NCBI RefSeq assembly: GCF_002356555.2
Contig: NZ_AP017372.2
Location: 868,001-932,000 of the forward strand
Direction: 5' to 3'
DNA: 64,000 nucleotides
Origin: Halorhodospira halochloris
GTDB taxonomy: Bacteria; Pseudomonadota; Gammaproteobacteria; Nitrococcales; Halorhodospiraceae
The position numbers were made by a program, and so were the translations under genes. The notes below the pieces were generated by a model that saw nothing but the letters and a program-made list of their open reading frames with translations, searched no databases and was not told where the DNA came from. Below are positions 48,590-56,143 of the stretch, one piece after another (the stretch's first letter is position 1; each line of letters starts with the position of its first letter).

Positions 48590-48630
48590 GAAGTGCTAGG
48601 GCTTTTTGGGATCTGCAAGTGTAACCATCA

Positions 48631-49869
48631 ATGATGTCCTTAACCGCAACTGAATTGGCGTGGCGTGATAGGTTGTTGGAGTCTGCCTCACGGGTGGCAA
48701 GGCTGGCCTGTGGTTGCGGCATATTGGTGATGCTTGTCTGCGGCGATGCTTTTCCAGAGGCCTTAGCAAGCTCAGAGGAGCAAGAACGGGAACAGGAGCA
48801 GGAGCAGGGGATTGGCGAGGTAGGGGCAGCAACAGAAGAAGAGTCCGCAGACGACGAGCGCGACGAAGATCAAGAGCAGGCCGAGGAGCCAGCATATAGC
48901 GATCTTCTCAAAGGTGAAAACGGCGAATGGCAGCGTGAAATACTGCGTTTTGAAATTGAGGACGGGGTAGATGTTGTCGGGGCAAGTAAGACCGTCGAGG
49001 TGGGCGAAGATGAAACCCTGCTCGACATCGCCATGCGGTACGCCGTTGGCTATGAAGAGATCCGCCTGGCCAATCCGGATATTGATATCTGGTTGCCGGG
49101 TGAAGGCACCAAGGTAGTTATACCCAGCCAATTCTTGTTGCCTGATGTAGAGCGGGAGGGAATAGTCATAAACCTTGCCGAGATGAGGCTCTACTACTTC
49201 CCGCCCGGAGAGGATGTTGTGGAGACCTTCCCGGTCAGCATCGGCCGTCTGGATTGGTCTACCCCGCTGGGGGAAACAGAGATAACCGAGTTGATTGAGG
49301 ATCCGGTTTGGTATCCGCCGCGTTCTATACGCGAGCAGGCTGCCGAACAAGGCGAAGATATGCCTCGCCTGGTGCCTCCAGGTCCCGATAATCCTCTGGG
49401 CGAGCATGCCATACTGCTCGATATTCCGGGGTATTTGCTACACGGTACCAATCGCCCATGGGGTATCGGTATGCGCGCGACCCATGGCTGCATTCGCCTA
49501 CATCCTTTCGATATTGATCACCTGTTCGGCCAGATTGAGCGTGGCACCAGGGTGAAGATTATCAATCAACCCTTTAAGGCCGGCTGGTCGGCCAATGGAC
49601 AGCTGTACATGCAAGCCTTCCCTTTGATTGAGGAGGAGGAGCAGCAGCTTGACCGACAGGATAAGATCGCCATGGCGGCTGATGCTGTTGCTAGGGCCTT
49701 GGGCGAGCGCCGCCATCGGGTCAGAGGTGAACTGGTGCGCGCCGTAGCGGCCGAGCAAAACGGCAACTTAATCAAGATTTCCCGTTCGGGAGGCGACAGC
49801 CCCCTAAATTTAGAGGAATTAACAAACCACAGCCGGGTAGGGCATATTAAAAAGATGCCCGCGAGGTAA
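48631..49869 (+). CDS. Exported LysM-like L,D-transpeptidase (YkuD domain)
   Basis: An ErfK/YbiS-type L,D-transpeptidase, 412 residues, that could make 3-3 peptidoglycan cross-links or attach lipoprotein to peptidoglycan. A signal/anchor region (~20-40) is followed by a Glu/Gln-rich low-complexity stretch to ~80, a LysM-like module with KTVEVGEDETLLDIAMRYAV near 113, and the YkuD domain with LHGTNRPWGIGMRATHGCIR (His, Cys and Arg of HxxGxxxxxGxxxSHGC type, here THGC). A hairpin overlaps its stop. Its direct downstream neighbours on the other strand are an Lpp-like protein and a second YkuD gene. Confidence 0.9.
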   Translation: MMSLTATELAWRDRLLESASRVARLACGCGILVMLVCGDAFPEALASSEEQEREQEQEQGIGEVGAATEEESADDERDEDQEQAEEPAYSDLLKGENGEWQREILRFEIEDGVDVVGASKTVEVGEDETLLDIAMRYAVGYEEIRLANPDIDIWLPGEGTKVVIPSQFLLPDVEREGIVINLAEMRLYYFPPGEDVVETFPVSIGRLDWSTPLGETEITELIEDPVWYPPRSIREQAAEQGEDMPRLVPPGPDNPLGEHAILLDIPGYLLHGTNRPWGIGMRATHGCIRLHPFDIDHLFGQIERGTRVKIINQPFKAGWSANGQLYMQAFPLIEEEEQQLDRQDKIAMAADAVARALGERRHRVRGELVRAVAAEQNGNLIKISRSGGDSPLNLEELTNHSRVGHIKKMPAR

Positions 49870-49888
49870 GAAACCATACCTTGCGGGC
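49857..49888. terminator. Hairpin overlapping the stop of the L,D-transpeptidase gene
   Basis: GCCCGCGAGGTA pairs with TACCTTGCGGGC with one mismatch (12-bp stem, 8-nt loop). The downstream strand is TTGATATTCTC, a weak T-run. It can serve both this gene and the convergent Lpp-like gene ending at 49908. Confidence 0.6.
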
Positions 49889-49907
49889 TTGATATTCTCA
49901 GCTCAGC

Positions 49908-50261
49908 CTATTTGTGCATCGCCCGCTCAAACATGCGGTCGATCTTCTCTTCATTCTCTTCTGCTTGGCGTTGGGCAGCTGCGGCCTTTTCCAAGGCTTC
50001 TTCAGCCTTGGCGTTAGCATCATCTGCGCTCTCTTCGGCTTGCTCTGCCTTGGCTAGGGCTTCTTCGGCCTTTTCCAGGGCCTCTTCTGCTATTTCGCGG
50101 GTTTCCTCCATTTCTTCCAGCAGTTCATCCATGCGCTCATCCATGCGTTCATCTACGGCCGTGTTTAGCTCGTCAGTGTCGATAGTGGCACAGCCTGAGA
50201 AAACGGCAAGCGCAGAGATTGCTACAGTATATTTTGCAGCGTGTAATAGTCGTTTGCTCAT
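49908..50261 (-). CDS. Lpp/OprI-like murein lipoprotein with coiled coil
   Basis: A 117-residue lipoprotein: signal peptide with FSGC lipobox (Cys24), then an uninterrupted acidic coiled coil (repeats of KAEEALAKAEQAEES type to ~100) and the C-terminal lysine in FERAMHK. Lpp/OprI have the same plan, and their terminal Lys is joined to diaminopimelate by an L,D-transpeptidase. The presence of YkuD genes on both sides makes this role likely. It is longer than E. coli Lpp (58 mature residues). A full-length open frame on the opposite strand is a codon-bias shadow. Confidence 0.88.
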   Translation of the reverse strand: MSKRLLHAAKYTVAISALAVFSGCATIDTDELNTAVDERMDERMDELLEEMEETREIAEEALEKAEEALAKAEQAEESADDANAKAEEALEKAAAAQRQAEENEEKIDRMFERAMHK

Positions 50262-50313
50262 CTAAAACTCCTGTTTCGTAAGGATTTGGTCTGCTTAATG
50301 CATGGGGCGAATG

Positions 50314-50913
50314 CTAGCGGATATATACACGTGTGCCAACTTCTACCATCTTGCTAAGGGCCTCGATTTGATCATTCTCAAGCGCAACACACCCATCTGT
50401 CCAGTTGGCAATACGATGAAGATGGACGTTTCCTCCGCCTACCCCATGGATACCTATCAGGCCACCTAGAGAGGTACCTTGCGGCGATTTGCCCTTCTTT
50501 CGACGCTGTTCTCGATAGGTTTGATATTCTTGGGCGCTGATTGTTCCGTCCTCTAGAGCTAGAGATGCCGCTTCTTCTGTGGGGTAATCAATGCTGATGA
50601 AAAGGTGATAGCGGCTCCTATTGGTAATGTAGTCGATCCTGAATTTGCCCAGCGGGGTGGTCTTGTCGCCGCGTCGGCGAGTCTTGGCCGTGCCGTTCTG
50701 GGCTATTGCTAGGTTGTGGAATTGGGCCTTAGGCCGTTTGCCTGTGTATACGGTTAGAACATAATCGCTCGTATCGACAAGTACCCAGCGCTCGTTGGTT
50801 TCTGGATCGAAGGGTATGCCATCCTCTAGTGCCAGAGTGGCCGGGGAGTATAAGCTCAAAACAAGTAAGAGCAACACGGCGATTTGCTTGGTCTGACAGA
50901 CTAGGTTGTCCAT
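50314..50913 (-). CDS. Small exported YkuD-domain L,D-transpeptidase
   Basis: A 199-residue protein with a signal peptide (VLLLLVLSLYSPATLA) and a YkuD domain: TTPLGKFRIDYITNRSRYHL near 85 and GLIGIHGVGGGNVHLHRIAN with WTDGCVAL near 158-180 holding the catalytic His and Cys. It lacks LysM. The layout resembles small YafK/ErfK-like members. It lies directly upstream of the Lpp-like gene on the same strand, 52 nt away, suggesting co-expression. Confidence 0.9.
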   Translation of the reverse strand: MDNLVCQTKQIAVLLLLVLSLYSPATLALEDGIPFDPETNERWVLVDTSDYVLTVYTGKRPKAQFHNLAIAQNGTAKTRRRGDKTTPLGKFRIDYITNRSRYHLFISIDYPTEEAASLALEDGTISAQEYQTYREQRRKKGKSPQGTSLGGLIGIHGVGGGNVHLHRIANWTDGCVALENDQIEALSKMVEVGTRVYIR

Positions 50914-50975
50914 AGCGAGTGCTCACTGATAAGGCAATCCCCGCCATTATCTCGCAAAGAGCGTGCAAGTCTCTA

Positions 50976-51034
50976 GGGAGTCTCTAAAAGCTTCCGCGGA
51001 GATCATCATTTACCCCGGTGTGAATGGCGCCAAG
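50976..51034. repeat. Truncated left half of a palindromic element (copy 9)
   Basis: GGGAGTCTCTAAAAGCTTCC begins the arm and TTACCCCGGTGTG the inner stem, then the sequence passes through AATGGCGCC straight into a RhuM coding remnant. The loop and the whole right arm are missing. It marks the left edge of the restriction island. Confidence 0.75.
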
Positions 51035-51500
51035 GAGGCAACTACCGAGGAATCCTCGGTCCTTCGTCAGGAAGGACAGCGGCAGGTTCGGCGGCGCATC
51101 AAGCACTACAACCTCGACACCATTATCTCCGTGGGCTACCGGGTGAACTCGCGCCGTGCCGTGCAGTTCCGCCAGTGGGCCACCCGTGTCCTGCGCGAAC
51201 ACCTCATCCAGGGCTGGACCCTGAACCGCCAGCGCTTCGAGGAAAACGCCCGCGAGCTGGAGGCCGCCCTGGCGCTGGTGCGCAAGGCGGCGCATAGCCC
51301 GGAACCGGATGTGGGCAGCGGTCGCGGCCTGGTGGATATCGTCAGCCGCTACGCCCAGACCTTTTTGTTGCTGCAACGCTATGACGAGGGATTGCTGACC
51401 GAAACCCGCGCCGAACTCATTGACCCGGACTCACGGCGCCCCAAATTTGGTGACTACCCGCCGGATTTCTTCGACTTCATAATCTTAGTGATGCCAAAAG
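51035..51500 (+). pseudogene. RhuM-family protein remnant (5' and 3' truncated)
   Basis: Translation reads TTEESSVLRQEGQRQVRRRI, KHYNLDTIISVGYRVNSRRA and FRQWATRVLREHLIQGWTLN, the heart of the RhuM domain, and then QRYDEGLLTE as in RhuM-Fic fusions. The N-terminal third is missing at the join with the half repeat, and homology stops near LIDPDSRRPKFGDYPPDFF; the Fic/Doc part is absent. An open frame from 50963 to 51616 covers it but its ends are unrelated sequence. RhuM genes are common passengers of type I restriction loci. Confidence 0.75.
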
Positions 51501-51897
51501 CTATCTTACGGAAAACACATGTGGGACTACTGCTGCTCGGAGAGCCCCGTATGACGGGGGGTGATAAATTTTTTATGGGCAGGTGGATACGGATTCTGTA
51601 CTTGGGGGGTCGATAAAAAAATTCGGGTCGGGAACAGCTGACATAAGCCAAAGGGCGTGATCGCTCAACTGGCGTTTTGCATGGTCACAGAGCCTTTCGA
51701 TAATGTACGCTAACCCGGATAGCAAGCAGGGTGACGAACTGCAACGAATAGCTTGCAAAGGGGGGTTCAATTTGTCGGGGTGAACTTATCTAGCGCGACG
51801 CTATCTGTCGCTAGCCTGCATCAGGCTATGAGGCGGGGGAGTTAATCTATGTCAAGGGTTCATTAGCTGCAGAAATCAAGGAGTAGGGTTAAAACGG
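51501..51897. other. Non-coding spacer before the restriction operon
   Basis: I see no supported gene in these ~400 nt. Small A- and T-runs (aattttttatgg, gataaaaaaattc) occur near 51565-51620. An AAGGAG and AGGG stretch at 51878-51887 precedes hsdM. The operon promoter presumably lies here but I cannot point to it. Confidence 0.5.
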
Positions 51898-53871
51898 ATG
51901 AACCAAGAAAACTTAGCAAGTTTCATCTGGGGGGTTGCTGATCTTCTTCGCGGAACGCTAAAGCAGTCGCAGTATGGCCGCGTGATTTTGCCTTTCACAC
52001 TACTGCGCCGCTTGGAGTGCGTTCTGGAGCCAACCCGCGACCGGGTGCTGGAGAAGGCTAAGGCTTACCATGACAAATCGGCAGCGATGCGTGATCGTAT
52101 CCTGCGCAACGAAGCCGATCTGCAGTTCTATAATACTTCGCCGCTGCGGCTAGCCACTGTTTCCGAGACTCACACCCGGGAAGATCTCAACGATTATGTC
52201 CGCCACTTTAGCCCGGCGGCGCGAGAGGTCTTTGAGCATTTTCGCTTTGAGGAATTTCTTGAGCGCCTTGAGCACGGCGATGCTCTTTACCCGGTAGTAC
52301 AGCGCTTTGCAGCTATTGATCTCAGTCCGCAGCGCTTGGACAACTTCTCCATGGGCGTGGTCTTTGAGGAGCTTATTCGCAAGTTTGCCGAGGCCTCCAA
52401 CGAGACAGCTGGTGAGCACTTCACACCACGCGATGTTGTGCATCTGACCACCTCCCTGGTGTTCACCGGTCAGCAGGAGCGGCTCCGTCCCGGTGAGATA
52501 ATCAAGGTCTACGATCCGGCAGCAGGCACCGGAGGTTTCTTATCCGAGGCGCAGAGCTACATCCAGCAGATTAGTGAAGGCGTTGATGTCTCTCTGCATG
52601 GCCAGGAACTCAACCCTGAGTCCTACGCCATCTGCAAGGCGGATATGCTTATCAAGAGCGAGCCGGTGGATAACATCACCCTGGGCAACACGCTCTCCGA
52701 CGATCAGCACGAAGGGGAGCGCTTTGATTACCTGCTCGCCAATCCGCCGTTCGGGGTGGACTGGAAGGGTAGTCAGCGCGCAGTGAACGAAGAGCACGAG
52801 CAGAGAGGCTATGCCGGGCGTTTTGGTCCGGGGTTGCCAAGGGTCAATGATGGGGCACTACTCTTCCTTCTCCATCTGGTGAGCAAGATGCGCCAGGACC
52901 AGAGCAGTCAGTGGCCTTCGCGCATTGGCATCATTCTCAACGGCTCACCGCTTTTCACCGGTGGTGCCGGAAGCGGGGAATCGGAGATCCGGCGCTACCT
53001 GCTCGAGCGTGATTTTGTCGATGCCATAGTGGCCCTGCCCACTGACATGTTCTACAACACCGGCATCGCCACCTACGTCTGGATCCTATCCAACGCCAAG
53101 CCCGAAGAGCGCAAATACCACGTTCAGCTAATCAACGCCACTAAATATTACTCCAAGATGCGCAAGTCGCTCGGCAACAAGCGCCAGTACTTAGACGAGG
53201 AGGCTATCAAGGCTATTGTCCAGCTCTACGGGTGCTACGACGAGAATGAGGAGAGCCGAATCTTCCCCGTAGAGACCTTCGGCTACCGGCGGATTACCGT
53301 CGAGCGCCCGCTGCGTCTTAACTTCCAGGCCAGTGAGGAGCGCATTGCCCGGATTACGGAGCAGAAACCCATCCAGAAACTCGGTGAAGAGCAGCAGCAG
53401 GCGATCCTGGACGCCTGTCGGCAGCTCGATGGTGCCCTCTGTCAGGACCGGGAAGCTTTCAAGCAGCAACTCGATACGGCTCTCCAAAGGCAGGGCGTCA
53501 AGCTCAAAGCCAGCGAGCACAAGGCTGTGCTTGCCGCCCTGAGTGAGCGTGACCCGGAGGCGCCGGTCTGCCGTGACAATAGGGGGCGCGCCGAGCCGGA
53601 TCCCGAGCTGCGCGATGCCGAGAACGTCCCCCTGACAGAATCTGTTGATGACTACTTCGCTCGTGAGGTGCAGCCTCACGTACCTGACGCCTGGATCGAC
53701 ACCAGCAAGAAGGACCCGCTTGATGGTGAGGTGGGCATCGTTGGATATGAGATCCCGTTCAACCGCTACTTCTACAAGTACGAACCACCGCGACCGCTCG
53801 AGGAGATTGATGCCGATCTGCGTGAGTGCACTGACCGAATCAAGCGGATGATTGAGGAGCTGTCGGCATGA
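51898..53871 (+). CDS. hsdM: Type I restriction-modification system methylase subunit HsdM
   Basis: N6-adenine methyltransferase subunit (657 residues) that works with HsdS and HsdR. An HsdM N-terminal helical domain (~5-140) precedes the SAM-binding motif DPAAGTGGFLSEA near 206 and the catalytic LANPPFGVDWKG with NPPF at 282-285. A long C-terminal extension (~480-657) is larger than in EcoKI-type HsdM. The stop overlaps the hsdS start by 4 nt (ATGA). Confidence 0.96.
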   Translation: MNQENLASFIWGVADLLRGTLKQSQYGRVILPFTLLRRLECVLEPTRDRVLEKAKAYHDKSAAMRDRILRNEADLQFYNTSPLRLATVSETHTREDLNDYVRHFSPAAREVFEHFRFEEFLERLEHGDALYPVVQRFAAIDLSPQRLDNFSMGVVFEELIRKFAEASNETAGEHFTPRDVVHLTTSLVFTGQQERLRPGEIIKVYDPAAGTGGFLSEAQSYIQQISEGVDVSLHGQELNPESYAICKADMLIKSEPVDNITLGNTLSDDQHEGERFDYLLANPPFGVDWKGSQRAVNEEHEQRGYAGRFGPGLPRVNDGALLFLLHLVSKMRQDQSSQWPSRIGIILNGSPLFTGGAGSGESEIRRYLLERDFVDAIVALPTDMFYNTGIATYVWILSNAKPEERKYHVQLINATKYYSKMRKSLGNKRQYLDEEAIKAIVQLYGCYDENEESRIFPVETFGYRRITVERPLRLNFQASEERIARITEQKPIQKLGEEQQQAILDACRQLDGALCQDREAFKQQLDTALQRQGVKLKASEHKAVLAALSERDPEAPVCRDNRGRAEPDPELRDAENVPLTESVDDYFAREVQPHVPDAWIDTSKKDPLDGEVGIVGYEIPFNRYFYKYEPPRPLEEIDADLRECTDRIKRMIEELSA

Positions 53872-55175
53872 GCTTTCCGGCGTATCCAGAGTACAAGGAT
53901 TCGGGTGTTGAGTGGATTGGACTAGTGCCTAGTCATTGGTGGGTATGTGCACTTAAGCGGCTCGCCTCGATCTGCAATGGGCAGGACTATCAAAAAGTGA
54001 AAGTTGATAAAGGCGGCTACCCTGTTTTGGGGTCAGGCGGTGAGTTCGCTAGGGCTAGCGATTATTTGTATGCCGGCGAGTCAGTTCTCTTGGGGAGGAA
54101 GGGCACTATAGATAAGCCATTATATGTCAAGGGTCCATTTTGGACAGTAGACACCATGTTCTATACTGTGGTTAAAGATGGTGTAGATGCTGCATACCTT
54201 TATTACTACTCTACCATTTTTCCTTTTCGGCGCCTTTCGACGAATACAGCTCTTCCGAGCATGTCTCAGGAGGATCTTGCTAACCTTGGGGTCGCGGTGC
54301 CGAAACTAGAAGAGCAGAAAAATATATCGCGTTTCCTCGACCACGAAACCGCCCGCATCGACGCCCTGATTGAGGAGCAGCAGCGCCTGATCGAGTTGCT
54401 CAAGGAGAAGCGCCAGGCGGTGATATCCCATGCCGTCACCAAGGGCCTCGATCCGGATGTGCCGATGAAGGATTCCGGTGTGGAGTGGCTGGGGGAGGTG
54501 CCGGAGCATTGGAGTGTGGGAAAGGTCCGTTATTTTGCGAAGCTTGAATCCGGCCATACACCCAGTCGACAACGCCCCGAGCTATGGGTGAATTGCACAA
54601 TACCATGGTTTTCGCTGGCGGATGTCTGGCAGATTCGTTCTGGCCAAGTTGGTGTCGTCAGAGACACAAAAGAAAAGATAAGCGAACAAGGTGTTAATAA
54701 ATCCGGTGCACGACTTCTTCCTAGGGGTACAGTAATACTTTCTAGGACAGCATCTGTTGGATACGCTGGGATTATGGGCAGGCCAATGGCAACGACACAA
54801 GATTTTGCGAATTGGGTCTGCTGCAGCAAGCTGAAACCGTCGTTTTTATACTATGTTTTTAGGTCGATGTCTGGAGAGTTTAGCCGTCTTATGGTCGGGT
54901 CTACTCATAAGACAATATACATGCCCGACATAGAAAGTCTCAAGTGCGCGGTGCCGCCTAAATGTGAACAAGCTAAAATAGTTAGGCATCTAAAAAAGAA
55001 AACGAAAGAAACAGATGACCTGGTAATTCAATCTGAGAGATTAAATGAAATTCTTCGAGAACGCCGCTCAGCCCTGATCTCTGCCGCCGTCACCGGCAAG
55101 ATCGACGTCCGCGACTGGACACCGCCTGCATCTAGCACGGAAGCGGAGCATGAAGGAGAAGGAGCGGTTACATGA
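53868..55175 (+). CDS. hsdS: Type I restriction-modification specificity subunit HsdS
   Basis: Determines the recognition sequence of the complex. Two half-subunits are apparent: DSGVEWIGLVPSHW near 10 and DSGVEWLGEVPEHW near 200 begin similar blocks, each followed by a target-recognition domain. The central conserved helix is DHETARIDALIEEQQRLIEL near 157 and the C-terminal one is SERLNEILRERRSALISAAV near 390. The recognition segments (~54000-54290 and ~54590-55030) are richer in A+T than neighbouring genes, as expected for exchanged specificity domains. It overlaps both neighbours by 4 nt. Confidence 0.95.
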   Translation: MSFPAYPEYKDSGVEWIGLVPSHWWVCALKRLASICNGQDYQKVKVDKGGYPVLGSGGEFARASDYLYAGESVLLGRKGTIDKPLYVKGPFWTVDTMFYTVVKDGVDAAYLYYYSTIFPFRRLSTNTALPSMSQEDLANLGVAVPKLEEQKNISRFLDHETARIDALIEEQQRLIELLKEKRQAVISHAVTKGLDPDVPMKDSGVEWLGEVPEHWSVGKVRYFAKLESGHTPSRQRPELWVNCTIPWFSLADVWQIRSGQVGVVRDTKEKISEQGVNKSGARLLPRGTVILSRTASVGYAGIMGRPMATTQDFANWVCCSKLKPSFLYYVFRSMSGEFSRLMVGSTHKTIYMPDIESLKCAVPPKCEQAKIVRHLKKKTKETDDLVIQSERLNEILRERRSALISAAVTGKIDVRDWTPPASSTEAEHEGEGAVT

Positions 55176-56143
55176 GCTACGGCCGCAGCCTGCGCCTGTT
55201 CCTGGTGGATGACTCGCCGAACGGGCTGATCACCGCCGAGATCATGAACTGGACCGGTCATGTGCTGACCGGGCCGCGGAGCAAGCTCAGCGAGCTTATC
55301 CAGCGTCCGGAGTGCGCCCGCACGGGCGTCTACTTCCTAGTGGGTCCGGATCCGGATAACAGCCTGCGTCCGCTGGTCTACATCGGCGAGACCGATGATG
55401 TCGGTACTCGGCTCAAGCAGCACAACCGCCCTGAGGATAATGGCGGTAAGGATTTCTGGGAGAAGGTATGCCTGGTCACTAGCAAAGACCAGAATCTGAC
55501 CAAGGCTCACGTCAAGCATCTTGAGAGTTTGCTCATCCAGAACGCCATCGATATCGGTCGATGCAGGCTGGCTAATGGTACGTCTAAAGAGTATGCCAAC
55601 CTCCCGGAGGCCGATCGAGCTGATATGGCCTTCTTCCTCGATCAGATCCGCGTCGTCCTCCCGGTGCTTGGCTTCGACTTCCTGCGGGCCTCTGCCAAAC
55701 CTTCGGCGCCTGAGGGGGTTGAAGAGCAATCGAAATCGGAGCCGTCACCGGAGTTTTATCTTGAAGTGCCTAAGCACGGCCTCAAAGCCCGTGGTAGGGA
55801 GTACGAGGGCGAATTTTACGTTTTATCTGGCTCTTTAGCCCGAGGGTCTTGGAAAGGGCCGAGCGGTGGTTACGAGGCACAGTTCCATCAACTCTGTGAG
55901 GACGGGGTCCTGGTTGATGACGGTGCGGGCCATCTGCAGTTCACACAGGATCAGACCTTCTCAAGCCCGAGTGCTGCGGCGGCGATTGTATCGGGCCGGA
56001 CGGCCAATGGGCGTGTCGCTTGGAAGGTTGAGGGCACCCATGAGACCTATGCTGAATGGCAGGATCGGCAGGTGCAGGCTGCTCAGGAGGCTGCGGCATC
56101 GGCCAGTGATCAGAGAGTGAGCCCAAGCGATGGCGGATCCTAA
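55172..56143 (+). CDS. GIY-YIG nuclease protein with C-terminal DUF4357-like domain
   Basis: A 323-residue protein in the middle of the type I operon. Residues ~50-140 form a GIY-YIG nuclease-like core: TGVYFLVG at 51-58, LVYIGETDDVGTRLKQH at 68-84 (YIG and catalytic Arg at 80) and HLESLLIQNA near 116 with the conserved Glu. A linker (~180-205) leads to a C-terminal stretch SSPSAAAAIVSGRTANG near 277-293 typical of DUF4357. It overlaps hsdS by 4 nt and hsdR by 14 nt, so it is translated with them. Proteins of this type recur in type I loci; whether it cleaves DNA or has an accessory role is not known to me. Confidence 0.85.
   Translation: MSYGRSLRLFLVDDSPNGLITAEIMNWTGHVLTGPRSKLSELIQRPECARTGVYFLVGPDPDNSLRPLVYIGETDDVGTRLKQHNRPEDNGGKDFWEKVCLVTSKDQNLTKAHVKHLESLLIQNAIDIGRCRLANGTSKEYANLPEADRADMAFFLDQIRVVLPVLGFDFLRASAKPSAPEGVEEQSKSEPSPEFYLEVPKHGLKARGREYEGEFYVLSGSLARGSWKGPSGGYEAQFHQLCEDGVLVDDGAGHLQFTQDQTFSSPSAAAAIVSGRTANGRVAWKVEGTHETYAEWQDRQVQAAQEAAASASDQRVSPSDGGS

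Noticed and set aside
49912-50265. Full-length open frame on the plus strand opposite the Lpp-like gene
   Set aside because: Its Ser/Ala runs mirror the Glu/Ala coiled-coil codons of the real gene; the minus frame has lipobox, coiled coil and terminal Lys.
51541-51616. C-terminal part of the RhuM frame (GRWIRILYLGGR) as a real protein end
   Set aside because: Homology stops earlier and composition changes; it is run-on translation of spacer DNA.
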